Below are positions 33,871 to 45,800 of a DNA stretch of 59,473 nucleotides, one piece after another. The notes under the pieces were generated by a model, which saw nothing but the letters and a program-made list of their open reading frames with translations, made no database searches and was not told the origin of the DNA. The stretch is from Gammaproteobacteria bacterium. Its GTDB lineage: Bacteria > Pseudomonadota > Gammaproteobacteria > Poriferisulfidales > Oxydemutatoraceae. The stretch covers positions 1-59,473 of the forward strand of contig JAPPQC010000019.1 of the NCBI GenBank assembly GCA_028817225.1, given 5' to 3'. Both the position numbers and the translations under genes were made by a program. Each line of letters begins with the position of its first letter. The stretch's first letter is position 1.

Positions 33871-34974
33871 ATGAAGATCAAAATCATCAACGAGCAACTG
33901 TACCATGTCCTTGAAACCTTGCGGGGCGTTGTGGAATCAAGGAGCACGCTACCGGCCTCGTCCATGGCGCTGTTCTCGCCGCAGGGCAAGGGTTGCTCCA
34001 TCATCGCGATGAACCCGGAGATGGAACTCCGCCTGCTTGTTGAGGAAATGACGGTTACCGACCCGGCGCCGGCGCTGGTTTCTGTGGCGAAACTCTACGA
34101 AATATGCAGAAACACAAGCCATGACACCCAAATTACGCTGAACTTCGGCGATGACCGGGTTACCGTTACTTCCGAGAACGGGCGCTTCAAACTGCTGACG
34201 ATGCCGGCGGATGACTTCCCGCTGTCGGACGAGGTGACGCTTGAAAACACGATGTCCATCCGCCAGGACGACCTGAAACATGTGGTTGAGAAAACCCACT
34301 TTTCAATGGCCGACCACGACGCCCGCTACTACCTGAATGGCATGCTGATAGAAGTGGAAGGCAAGAAACTGACGGCGGTCGCAACCGACGGCCACCGCCT
34401 CGCCCGCAGCACGCTGGAGGTTGACCAGCCGGTCAGCGCCAAAACCCAGGCCATCATGCCGCGCAGGGTTGCCCTTGAGTTGATGCGTGTTTTGCAGAAA
34501 AGCGAGGAGATGGCGGAACTTGGCGTTGATTCAGCGAACTTGGCGCTGTCTTTTGGCAACAAGCAAATCAGCGCGAAGGCAATCAACGGCCAATTCCCGG
34601 ACTATCAGCGCGTCATCCCGACCAGTTTTGAGCAGGAAATTCAACTGAACCGCGACGAGACGATGAAATCGCTGACATGGGCCGGCGCCATCGCCGACAC
34701 CAAGAGCAGCAGCGCGAAATTGAGTTTTTCCGCCGGCCTGCTGAAACTGGAGGTTGAAAACCCCGAAGGCGAGCAGGCCCTGATAGAGCAGAAGATTGAC
34801 TACCAGGGCGATCCGCTGGACATCGGCTTCAACACCAACTACCTAGCCGATGTGTTCCGGACGCTGGATACCGAGACCGTCATCATGCAAATCCGCGATT
34901 CCAGCAGCGGCGTGCGCATTGTGGCCGAAGGCTCGGAGTCCGAGGAATATGTCGTCATGCCGCTGCGCCTGTGA
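33871..34974 (+). CDS. dnaN: DNA polymerase III beta sliding clamp
   Basis: The 367-residue clamp encircles DNA and tethers polymerase III. All three clamp domains are present: TLPASSMALFS in the first, ATDGHRLARS in the second, and the C-terminal EYVVMPLRL that closes the hydrophobic pocket. It sits in the dnaA-dnaN-recF-gyrB order. Nothing unusual. Confidence 0.97.
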   Translation: MKIKIINEQLYHVLETLRGVVESRSTLPASSMALFSPQGKGCSIIAMNPEMELRLLVEEMTVTDPAPALVSVAKLYEICRNTSHDTQITLNFGDDRVTVTSENGRFKLLTMPADDFPLSDEVTLENTMSIRQDDLKHVVEKTHFSMADHDARYYLNGMLIEVEGKKLTAVATDGHRLARSTLEVDQPVSAKTQAIMPRRVALELMRVLQKSEEMAELGVDSANLALSFGNKQISAKAINGQFPDYQRVIPTSFEQEIQLNRDETMKSLTWAGAIADTKSSSAKLSFSAGLLKLEVENPEGEQALIEQKIDYQGDPLDIGFNTNYLADVFRTLDTETVIMQIRDSSSGVRIVAEGSESEEYVVMPLRL

Positions 34975-34986
34975 AGTGTCCGTGAA

Positions 34987-36348
34987 GTGCCCGTAACCTC
35001 TATTTTCATCAAAAACCTGCGTAATATCGCGCAGGCCCGGATTGAACTAAGCCCGGGAATCAACTTCCTGATAGGCGACAACGGCAGCGGCAAGACCTCG
35101 ATTCTCGAGAGTTTCGACATCCTGTCAACCGGCCACAGTTTCCGCACCAACCGCAAGAACGACCTGATTAAATTGCAGCAGGACGGCCTGCTGATTGGCG
35201 CGACGCTGGACCACGGCGGCAGCGACCAGAAACTGTCGGTGCAGAAGGAGCGCGACGGCAAGACCGTCGTCACCGTCAACGGCGACAGCGGCGGCGGCTT
35301 TGCCGAGGCCGCCTCGCTTTTCCCGGTCAGGGCGTTTCATCCGGACAGCCACCTGCTGGTGCAGGGCGGCTCGTCGGAGCGACGGCGCTTCCTTGATTGG
35401 GGCGTGTTTCATGTGAAACCGGGGTTTGTCGAGTGCTGGAACCGCTACCGCCGCTGCCTGCAACAGCGCAACGCGCTGCTGAAGCAGCGCCGCCCGCAAT
35501 CCCGCCCCGAACAGTGGGACGGGCAGATGATTGAGTATGCCGCCGAACTGGACGAAAGCCGCAGCGAGTATTTCCACTCGTGGCGCACGGTGGTGCGCGA
35601 TTTCCTGTCGGAACTGAAGCCCGGCAAGGAACTGATTATCGAATACGACCGCGGCTGGCCCGCCGACCGCGATCTGGCCGGTGTGCTGGAGGAAAACTAC
35701 CCAACCGACCGCGAGCAGGGCGCCACCCGTTTCGGCCCGCACCGCGCCGACATGCACCTGACCTGGGACGGCCAGCCGGCGAAAAGCACCGCGTCGCGCG
35801 GGCAGCAGAAGGTCATCGCGCTGGTCCTGACGCTGGCGCAAATCCGGCATTTTGTCCGCACCCACGACAGGGAAGGCATTGTGCTGATTGACGATCTGGC
35901 CTCCGAACTGGACACCAAACACCGCAAATGGGCGCTCGGCGAACTGAAACGCCTGGAGCAGCAGACCATCGTTACGCAAACCGAGAACGGCCTGGATCTA
36001 TCACCGTGGTCTGAAATGAAGGTGTTTCATGTGAAACAGGGGACAGTAACCGAGATTCAGTCGGTGTCGGCAAAAGAAGCGGAGAGTTCATCCGAATTTG
36101 AGGAAATCCAGCAGACGGACCGCATTTTCCGACGCAAATGCATCACCTGTGGCGTGCCCATCCCGCAAACCCGCGTGCTGGCCATGCCGGACATCAAAAG
36201 GTGCGCGAGATGCCAGGCGGAATTCGAGAAGCGCGAACAGCCCGCGCCGGCAAAAAAAACAGAAGAAGGTTCGGCGCCCGACCAGGAACACAACCAGCAG
36301 ATGCGCGAGATGCAGCCTTCCGTTGCGGGAAAAAGCAACGGTGAATAA
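34987..36348 (+). CDS. recF: RecF with C-terminal DksA-type zinc finger
   Basis: RecF binds gapped DNA and helps load RecA. The start is a GTG at 34987. Residues 1-360 are a complete RecF: Walker A GDNGSGKTS at about 30, signature TASRGQQKV and Walker B IVLIDDLASELD at about 300, ending near FHVKQG. Normal RecF stops there. This one continues for some 95 residues with CITC...CARC: Cys385, Cys388, Cys406 and Cys409, spaced exactly as the C-x2-C-x17-C-x2-C zinc finger of DksA/TraR, including the R-x3-A-x-P core. The tail is Lys/Glu/Gln-rich. The frame is unbroken. The extension could direct RecF to RNA polymerase or DNA; that is speculation. Confidence 0.93.
   Translation: MPVTSIFIKNLRNIAQARIELSPGINFLIGDNGSGKTSILESFDILSTGHSFRTNRKNDLIKLQQDGLLIGATLDHGGSDQKLSVQKERDGKTVVTVNGDSGGGFAEAASLFPVRAFHPDSHLLVQGGSSERRRFLDWGVFHVKPGFVECWNRYRRCLQQRNALLKQRRPQSRPEQWDGQMIEYAAELDESRSEYFHSWRTVVRDFLSELKPGKELIIEYDRGWPADRDLAGVLEENYPTDREQGATRFGPHRADMHLTWDGQPAKSTASRGQQKVIALVLTLAQIRHFVRTHDREGIVLIDDLASELDTKHRKWALGELKRLEQQTIVTQTENGLDLSPWSEMKVFHVKQGTVTEIQSVSAKEAESSSEFEEIQQTDRIFRRKCITCGVPIPQTRVLAMPDIKRCARCQAEFEKREQPAPAKKTEEGSAPDQEHNQQMREMQPSVAGKSNGE
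35405..35420. promoter_or_regulatory. parS-like site 1 in recF
   Basis: TGTTTCATGTGAAACC differs at two positions from the ParB-binding consensus TGTTTCACGTGAAACA. It lies in recF, within 2 kb of dnaA-dnaN, where parS sites normally cluster. The protein sequence FHVK also constrains these bases. Confidence 0.45.
36023..36038. promoter_or_regulatory. parS-like site 2 in recF
   Basis: TGTTTCATGTGAAACA has a single mismatch to the parS consensus TGTTTCACGTGAAACA. It again encodes FHVK in RecF and shares 15 identical bases with the site 618 bases upstream. Confidence 0.5.
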
Positions 36349-36397
36349 CACACAGCGAATTTCGTGCAAAACATGCGCGCACCGGGGGCATTTTTGC

Positions 36398-38840
<2,443 letters not shown>

Positions 38841-38855
38841 TTCGGCGGCCCCGCG

Positions 38856-39623
38856 GTGAAAATCGCCTCGTGGAACGTCAACTCGCTGCGCGCCCGCCTG
38901 GCGCATGTTCTCGACTGGCTCCGCGCCGTGCCGGTGGATGCGCTGGCGCTGCAGGAAACCAAGGTTCAGGACGACGACTTCCCGTTGGCCGAGATTGAGG
39001 CGGCGGGCTACCGCGCCGTTTTCTCCGGGCAGAAATCCTACAACGGCGTCGCCTTTCTGTACCGCGGCGACGCCCGCGACATCACCGCTGACATCGCGCT
39101 GCCCGGCCCGCCGGAAAAGCGCGCGCTTGCGATGACGCTCGGCGGCGTGCGCGTGCTGAACCTGTATGTGGTCAACGGGCGCGAAGTCGGTTCGGACAAA
39201 TACGCGCACAAACTGGAGTGGCTGGCCGCCGTGCGCGCCTTTGTCGAGGCCGAACTGGCGGCAAACCCCGACTGCGTCGTCCTCGGCGACTTCAACATCA
39301 CGCCGGGCGACCGCGATGTGCACGACCCGGAGAAATGGCGCGGGCGCATCCTGTGCAGCGAACCGGAGCGCGAGGCGCTGGCCGCGCTGATGAACTTGGG
39401 CCTGGTGGACACTTTCCGCCTGTTCGACCACCCCGACGACGCGGCGTTTTCCTGGTGGGACTACCGCGGCGGCGATTTCGAGCGCAACCGCGGCCTGCGG
39501 ATAGACCTGCTGCTGGCCGGCGCCCGCCTCGCCGAACGCTGCCTGTCATGCACCGTGGACAAAACACCGCGCGGCTGGGAACGCCCCTCCGACCACGCCC
39601 CGGTGGTGGCCGAATTCGCCTGA
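38856..39623 (+). CDS. xth: Exodeoxyribonuclease III
   Basis: This 255-residue Mg2+-dependent AP endonuclease/3'-exonuclease acts in base excision repair. The GTG at 38856 gives the family start KIASWNVNSLRARL. Active-site residues lie in QETKVQ (Glu), VLGDFNITP (Asp/Asn) and the C-terminal SDHAPVV (Asp-His). It follows gyrB by 15 bases and probably shares its transcript. Length is slightly below E. coli XthA and typical for the group. Confidence 0.94.
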   Translation: MKIASWNVNSLRARLAHVLDWLRAVPVDALALQETKVQDDDFPLAEIEAAGYRAVFSGQKSYNGVAFLYRGDARDITADIALPGPPEKRALAMTLGGVRVLNLYVVNGREVGSDKYAHKLEWLAAVRAFVEAELAANPDCVVLGDFNITPGDRDVHDPEKWRGRILCSEPEREALAALMNLGLVDTFRLFDHPDDAAFSWWDYRGGDFERNRGLRIDLLLAGARLAERCLSCTVDKTPRGWERPSDHAPVVAEFA

Positions 39624-39700
39624 CCACCCCCCGCAACCAGTTGACCACCGCACGGATGGCCCGTATCCTTTACGCTCCCATCCACAAGGAAACTACACAA

Positions 39701-40558
39701 ATGGAATTTACAAAATTTGAAGAAATACGGCTCACAAATCATCCTGACCTGGATGAAAAGTGGGTGCAGGCTCGCATAGCGGAAGATCCCGCGATTCTCG
39801 GTTTGGGCGAGGATGTGATTCTCCGGGACAAGGAGAGGGCCCAGCCGAGAGCCGGTGTTCTCGATCTTCTGTTGCAAGATGGCGATTGGCGCTATGAAGT
39901 GGAAGTTCAACTTGGCGCCACCGACCCCAGCCACATCATCCGAACCATCGAGTATTGGGACATAGAAAGACGACGCTATCCTCAATATGAACATACCGCC
40001 GTCATCATCGCCGAAGACATTACAAGCCGGTTTCTGAATGTCATCGGCTTGTTTAACGGCGCGATTCCAATCGTCGCAATTCAAATGAGAGCCCTCAAGA
40101 ATCAGGACAAAGTCGGCCTGATATTCACAACAGTTATGAATCAAATGTCGCTTGGTTTTGAGGAAGAAGATGAAGAAACCTACGAACCGGTAGATAGAGA
40201 GTATTGGGAAAACAGGGGAAGCAAAGAAACCGTCGCGATGGCGGATGAAATTCTAAACTTGGTAAAAGAGTTTGATGGGTCGTTGGAATTGAATTACAAC
40301 AAAGGGTCAATCGGTATGGTGAAAAATGGCCGTTCCAACAGATTCATTGTCTTTATACCCAGGAAAAAACACACTTGGCTTCTTTTAAGGTTAGAGCGTT
40401 CCAAGGAAATAACAGACAAGTTGGAAAGCACTGGTTTAGACGTAAGCTACAAATGGCGACGGTACCGGCTCCGCCTCAGGCCGGGAGAAATTGAGGAAAA
40501 TACAGATACCATTACTGATTTGGTCAGAGAAGCATATAACGCCGCAAGCGGCGGATAA
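39701..40558 (+). CDS. Possible PD-(D/E)xK nuclease-like protein
   Basis: This 285-residue protein starts at ATG 39701 behind AAGGA. Its base composition is less GC-rich than xth, especially in the second half, suggesting transfer. The segment AGVLDLLL followed by YEVEVQLG (Asp55, Glu67, Glu69/Gln70) resembles the strand-turn-strand core of PD-(D/E)xK nucleases, although the lysine is not conserved, so activity is doubtful. The C-terminus (RKKHTWLLLRLE, SYKWRRYRLRL) looks like a small alpha/beta domain that recurs in DUF5655-type proteins. Function unknown. Confidence 0.6.
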   Translation: MEFTKFEEIRLTNHPDLDEKWVQARIAEDPAILGLGEDVILRDKERAQPRAGVLDLLLQDGDWRYEVEVQLGATDPSHIIRTIEYWDIERRRYPQYEHTAVIIAEDITSRFLNVIGLFNGAIPIVAIQMRALKNQDKVGLIFTTVMNQMSLGFEEEDEETYEPVDREYWENRGSKETVAMADEILNLVKEFDGSLELNYNKGSIGMVKNGRSNRFIVFIPRKKHTWLLLRLERSKEITDKLESTGLDVSYKWRRYRLRLRPGEIEENTDTITDLVREAYNAASGG

Positions 40559-40589
40559 ACGCTCAACCAATTAATAAAGGAGAAAGCAA

Positions 40590-41225
40590 ATGAGAGAAAT
40601 CATGGTGGTCAACGCCAAAGGCGGTTCCGGCAAGACGACCATCGCCACCAATCTGGCGAGTTACTACGCCAACCGTCAGATGGATGTCGTTTTGTGCGAC
40701 CTCGACCCCCAGGGCAGCAGCATTGAATGGCTTAAGCGCCGGTCGTCGGCGAAGCCGCCCATCAAGGGCTACGACGCCGTCAGAAAGCGCGGCGCGTCGC
40801 GGCGCAGCGCCGACATCTGCATTATGGACACGCCGGCGGCGCAGCACGGCGCGGCGCTGAACAACCTGGTGCGCCGCGCGCAGACGCTGATTGTGCCGGT
40901 GCTGCCGTCGCCGATGGACATGCGCGCGGCGGCTGACTTCCTGAAAGAACTCAAGGCGACGCCGACGGTGCACGGCAAGCGCGCGAAAATCGCGCTGGTC
41001 GGCTGCCGCGTGCGCGACTACACCAACATCTTCTGGGACCTTGATGAATTTCTGCGCGCCCAGCGCATCGCTTTTCCGACCTCGCTGCGCGACAGCATGA
41101 ACTACATCCGCGCGGCGGACAAGGGCCTCGGCGTGTTCGACATGTCGCGCTACGCAACCGCCACGGACCGCGAGGAATGGACACCGCTGCTGCGGTGGCT
41201 GGGCAGCCAGCGCAGCATGCCGTAA
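40590..41225 (+). CDS. Orphan ParA-family ATPase
   Basis: A 211-residue deviant Walker ATPase begins after AGGAG with MREIMVVNAKGGSGKTT, giving a KGGSGKT loop at residues 10-16. CDLDPQGS and IMDTPA follow as switch motifs. This short form lacks the N-terminal DNA-binding domain of plasmid-type ParA and resembles McdA, PpfA or ParC-like proteins that position protein complexes or cargo on the nucleoid. No ParB gene is adjacent. It precedes mutY by 151 bases. Cargo is unknown; chromosomal ParA is usually found beside parB near mnmG, and is not seen in this window. Confidence 0.85.
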   Translation: MREIMVVNAKGGSGKTTIATNLASYYANRQMDVVLCDLDPQGSSIEWLKRRSSAKPPIKGYDAVRKRGASRRSADICIMDTPAAQHGAALNNLVRRAQTLIVPVLPSPMDMRAAADFLKELKATPTVHGKRAKIALVGCRVRDYTNIFWDLDEFLRAQRIAFPTSLRDSMNYIRAADKGLGVFDMSRYATATDREEWTPLLRWLGSQRSMP

Positions 41226-41389
41226 ACACTCGGCCATGTTCTTCGCCCGGGTAGCAAAGGCATCTTGCTGTAGCGTGAGCTGGCAGCATGCCCTGAACAC
41301 CGGCGCGATGTTCTTCGCCAGCGGTCGCAGCATCAGCGGCATCGCGCCCGCCGCCCGCCTGCCGTAAACGCCGGCCATGTCCTTCGCCC
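41219..41389. repeat. Three copies of the parA-end/mutY-start junction
   Basis: The sequence around TGCCGTAAAC...GCCATGTTCTTCGCC occurs at 41219-41249 (covering the parA stop), in a degenerate form at 41289-41319, and at 41360-41389 (covering the mutY start). The first and last match over about 27 of 31 bases. A small frame at 41236-41367 is contained in it. Confidence 0.75.
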
Positions 41390-42459
41390 ACCGGCTGCTG
41401 CACTGGTACGACGACAACGGGCGCGCCGACTTGCCGTGGAAGCGCAATGTTTCCGCCTACCGCGTCTGGGTGTCCGAGATTATGTTGCAGCAAACCCGCG
41501 TGCAGACGGCGATACCGTATTACCGGCGCTTTATCCGGCGTTTTCCCGGCGTTCGCAAACTGGCGCAGGCGCCGCTTGACGATGTGATGTCGCACTGGTC
41601 GGGGCTTGGCTATTACTCGCGCGCGCGCAACCTGCATGCCGCCGCGCGCATCATCTGCGAGCAGTTCGGCGGGCGCGTGCCGCGGCGTTTTGAGCACCTG
41701 GTGAAACTGCCCGGCGTCGGGCGCTCGACCGCCGCGGCGATACTGGCGCTGGCCTGCGGCGAACACCACGCGATACTGGACGGCAATGTCAAGCGCATTC
41801 TGGCAAGGCACGACGACATCGCCGGCTGGCCGGGCAGGGCCGCGGTTGGGCGGCGGCTGTGGCGCGCCGCCGAGAAACGCCTGCCGCGCGAGCGCATCGC
41901 CGACTACACGCAGGCGATGATGGATTTGGGCGCGCTCGTCTGCACCAGAAACAACCCGGACTGCGGGGCCTGCCCCGTTGCCGGAGACTGCCGCGCGCTG
42001 GCCGCCGGGCGCGTCGCGCGGCGCCCGGCGCCGAGGCCCGGTAGCGTGCGCCGGCAGCGGCGCATCATCGCGCTGATGGCGCTGCACCGGGGCCGCCTGC
42101 TGCTGGAACGCCGCCCGCCGAAGGGCATCTGGGGGCGTTTGATGAGTTTCCCGGAAGCCCCCGACAAGCAGCGCGCGCGGGCGTGGTATGAACACCATCT
42201 CGGCCAACCCGACGCCGCCTGCTACTGGCCCGCCGTGCACCACGACCTGACGCATCTGCGCCTGGTCATCGTGCCGCTGAAACTGGAATACAAGTCGCTC
42301 AACGGCGCCGTCGCGGACGACATCGCGGACGACGACCGCCTGGTTTGGTGTACACTATCGGCGGCATCCGGCGCCGCCGCCGCGCCAATCAAACGCTTAA
42401 TCGGAAAACTTGAGGAACAAACCAATGGCACGGATGGTTCAGTGCGCGAAACTGGGTGA
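41377..42459 (+). CDS. mutY: A/G-specific adenine glycosylase
   Basis: MutY removes adenine mispaired with 8-oxoguanine. The 360-residue protein has the catalytic Glu in [10 protein letters not shown], the helix-hairpin-helix [14 protein letters not shown], the aspartate in LDGNVKRIL, the 4Fe-4S cluster cysteines C-x6-C-x2-C-x5-C in [17 protein letters not shown], and a C-terminal NUDIX-like 8-oxoG recognition domain. The last 35 bases overlap yggX. Start ATG 41377 gives [16 protein letters not shown], as expected. Confidence 0.94.
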   Translation: MSFAHRLLHWYDDNGRADLPWKRNVSAYRVWVSEIMLQQTRVQTAIPYYRRFIRRFPGVRKLAQAPLDDVMSHWSGLGYYSRARNLHAAARIICEQFGGRVPRRFEHLVKLPGVGRSTAAAILALACGEHHAILDGNVKRILARHDDIAGWPGRAAVGRRLWRAAEKRLPRERIADYTQAMMDLGALVCTRNNPDCGACPVAGDCRALAAGRVARRPAPRPGSVRRQRRIIALMALHRGRLLLERRPPKGIWGRLMSFPEAPDKQRARAWYEHHLGQPDAACYWPAVHHDLTHLRLVIVPLKLEYKSLNGAVADDIADDDRLVWCTLSAASGAAAAPIKRLIGKLEEQTNGTDGSVRETG

Positions 42460-42694
42460 GGAGGCCGAGGGGCTGGACTATGTTCCGTACCCCGGCGAAC
42501 TCGGCCAGCGGATTTACGACCAGATCAGCAAGCAGGCATGGCAGGAGTGGGTTAACCACCAGACGATGTTGATTAACGAATACCGCCTGACGCCGGTGGA
42601 CCCGAAGGCGCGCAAATTCCTCGAGGAGCAAATGGAGAAATTCCTGTTCGAGGGCGGCGCCGAAAAACCGGCGGACTATGTCGCGCCGGAATAA
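42425..42694 (+). CDS. yggX: Fe(II)-trafficking protein YggX
   Basis: An 89-residue protein with [34 protein letters not shown] and MLINEYRL is a clear YggX, associated with iron-sulfur cluster protection. It begins inside the mutY end (ATG 42425 preceded by GAGGA), the conserved mutY-yggX order of gammaproteobacteria. A decayed partial copy of its middle lies at about 49809-49866. Confidence 0.94.
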   Translation: MARMVQCAKLGEEAEGLDYVPYPGELGQRIYDQISKQAWQEWVNHQTMLINEYRLTPVDPKARKFLEEQMEKFLFEGGAEKPADYVAPE

Positions 42695-42706
42695 CAGCCC
42701 CCGGTT

Positions 42707-42782
<76 letters not shown>

Positions 42783-42863
42783 ATTCAGGCGGGTGTTTGG
42801 CCTGCCGCATTTCTCCGGCAAATTTCCCCGCCAAATTGTCCCCGCAAGGGCCGGCCTGTTTTG

Positions 42864-42869
42864 TATAAT
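42864..42869 (+). promoter_or_regulatory. -10 element of the Type III-like operon
   Basis: A perfect TATAAT precedes mod by 29 bases. The TTGTCC at 42836-42841 is 22 bases away, too far for ideal spacing, so the -35 is uncertain. Confidence 0.38.
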
Positions 42870-42898
42870 GGCGCTCATCTCCTGTCGTGAATCCCGAA

Positions 42899-45800
42899 AT
42901 GAGCGATACCCCCAAGACCGCCGCAAGCAAAGTCTCCGAGGAAAACTTCTCGAAACTTAAAGAGAAACTGCGCGAGTTGTTTCAACTCGACCGCGGCGAC
43001 CTTGATTTTGGTTTGTACCGCATCATGGCGCACAAGAGCGCCGAGGTGGGTGATTTTCTGGATAATGATTTGTTGCCGCAGGTATCCGAAGCACTGGGAG
43101 AAATCGCGCAATCGGATGAATCGGTGTTGCAGGCCGAGTTGGATAAACTTGAAAAAGGGCTGAAGGAAGCGGGCGTCAGCCCTGACGCCTCGCCGAAAGT
43201 GCGGGAGATTCACAAGCAATTGAAAGCGGTCAAAGACGACCAGCAGACAGAAGCCGACACCTACAACCACCTTTACAACTTCTTTTCCCGCTACTATGAC
43301 GAAGGTGACTTCATGTCGCTGCGCCGTTACAAGGGCGCGGGCAAGGAAGCCTACTCAATCCCGTACAACGGCGAGGAAGTAAAACTCCATTGGGCAAACG
43401 CCGACCAGTATTACATCAAGACAACGGAGAATTACTGCTCCTACATTTTCATTCCCGGCGATGACAAACTCCGCGTGCGGTTTGAGACTGCGAAAGCCGA
43501 CAATGAAAAAGACAACATCAAGGAAGCGAACGGCAAACAGCGTTTCTTTGTTTTGTCGAAAGACTTCATCGCCGAAGAAAAGAATCAGTTGATTGTCCGC
43601 TTTGAGCACCGCCCGTTGACGGAAGGAGAGAAAAAGAAACATCCTCAAAACGGCATCAGGCGGCAGGCGTCCATCAACAAGGAAGCCGGGCAGCGGATAC
43701 TCGGCAAACTCGGCAAAACCAAAGGCGACTGGCAGCGCCTGCTTTCCGCCCCTTGCCCCACCGAAGCGGATCCGGAGCGCACCCTGCTGGACAAACACAT
43801 CGCCGTTTATACGGCGAAGAACAGTTTTGACTATTTCATCCACAAGGACCTGGGCGGCTTTCTGCGCCGCGAACTGGACACCTATATCAAGAGCGAGGTC
43901 ATCTCCGTTGACAATCTGGAACTGACCGATGACCCGACCGTTTTCATCCGCGGCCTTGCCCAGGTGAAGGCAATCAGGGCTGTCGGCCACAAAATCATAG
44001 ACTTTCTGGCGCAACTGGAAAACTTTCAGAAGCAACTCTGGCTGAAAAAGAAGTTTGTGCTGGAAACGCAGTATTGCGTAACGCTCGACAAGGTGCCGGC
44101 GGCGCTCTATCCGGCCATTGCCAAAAACAAGGCCCAGCAAGATGAATGGGTCAAACTTTTCGCCATTGACGAACTGGATGGTGCTGATGGCGCGACCGCG
44201 TATAGCAAAGTGTTGAAACCCGAATTCCTGAAAGAGAATCCGTATCTGGTGCTGGACACAAGGCACTTTGACAAGAAGTTCACGGACGGACTGCTTGTTG
44301 CTTTGTCGGAAGCGGGGTCGGTTGACGAGCAGATGGACGGGTTGCTTGTTCACGGGGAGAATTTTCAGGGTTTGAATTTGCTGCAAGAGAGGTACCGGGG
44401 ACAGATTAACTGTGTTTATATTGATCCTCCATACAATGCAAAGTCATCACAAATTCTGTACAAGAATGATTATAAACATTCTAGCTGGCTTTCTCTGATG
44501 GAGAACAGGCTGTCCATTGGCAAAGGTCTCATGTCACCGGATGGCGTTACAGTTATTGCGATAGATGAGGTAGAGCAGGAAAGACTGGGGAAACTAATCC
44601 CGGAAGTTTTTCCAAACTACTCCAAAACCTGCATAACTGTTGTGCATAATCCTACCGGACAGCAAGGCACCAACTTCTCACATACAAATGAATTTGCATA
44701 TTTTATCTATCCTGATAAGAGCAGGATGATTGGTCTTGAGGATAGAACAGAAAGCCCTGATATTAGACCTCTCAGAGATGTTTCTACTGGTTCTCATCTC
44801 CGGACTGATGCGGCTAGTTGCTTTTATCCTATTTATGTGAAAAAGGGAAAGATTCAGGGATTTGGTCCTGTTTGTGATGAAGAATTTCACCCAGATTCAA
44901 AGAACATTATCAGAGATGATGGGGTGATAGAGGTTTATCCTATTGATTCATCGGGAGTGGAAAGGAAATGGGTTTTTTCCAGAGAAACTGTTGAGAATAT
45001 CGCCGGTGAACTTTCCGTGAAATATGATAAAAAGACCAAGCAAAGCGACATCATACGAACCAAATCTCATTTTACTTACAATACTGTCTGGACAGGGTCA
45101 CAATACTCGGCCAACTCGCATGGCAGCGTGATTCTTAACGGAATGATTCCCGCCAATGACTTTGACTATCCCAAGTCCATCAACACAGTAAGAAATAGTG
45201 TAGATGCATCCTTGAAAAATAAACCATCAGGTGCTGTTCTTGACTATTTTGCTGGCTCCGGCACCACCGGACATGCGGTGATTAATCTTAACCGCAAGGA
45301 TAATGGAAATCGTAAATATGTCCTTGTTGAAATTGGGCACCATTTTGAAGATGTTATGTTGCCGCGCATGAAAAAGGTTGCCTATTCCGACGAATGGAAA
45401 GACGGCAAACCGGGAGACAGAAATGGAATCAGCCAGTTATTCAAGTATGTCCGCCTTGAATCATACGAAGACACGCTTGACAGTTTGGCGGTCAAATCCC
45501 GAAAGGATTTGCTCACAGGAGAAGACAAAGGAATTGTCGAAGATTACCAACTCCGCTATGCGCTCGGTGAGGAAACAGCCGACAGCGCCTCGCTGGTGGG
45601 GCAGGATTTCATAGACCCGTTCAACTACACCCTGTCCGTGGTGCGCGATGGCGTGCGCCGCAATGTGAAAGCCGACCTCGCCGAAACTTTCAACTTCCTG
45701 CTCGGTTTGCGTCTCACCAGCCGCCGGCAAATGGACGGCGTTCTGGCCATCACCGGCACAACCCGGAAGGGCGAAAACTGCCTTACTCTCTGGCGCAATC

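Noticed and set aside
41236..41367. A 43-residue frame between parA and mutY
   Set aside because: It consists of duplicated copies of the mutY start region and is better explained as a repeat.
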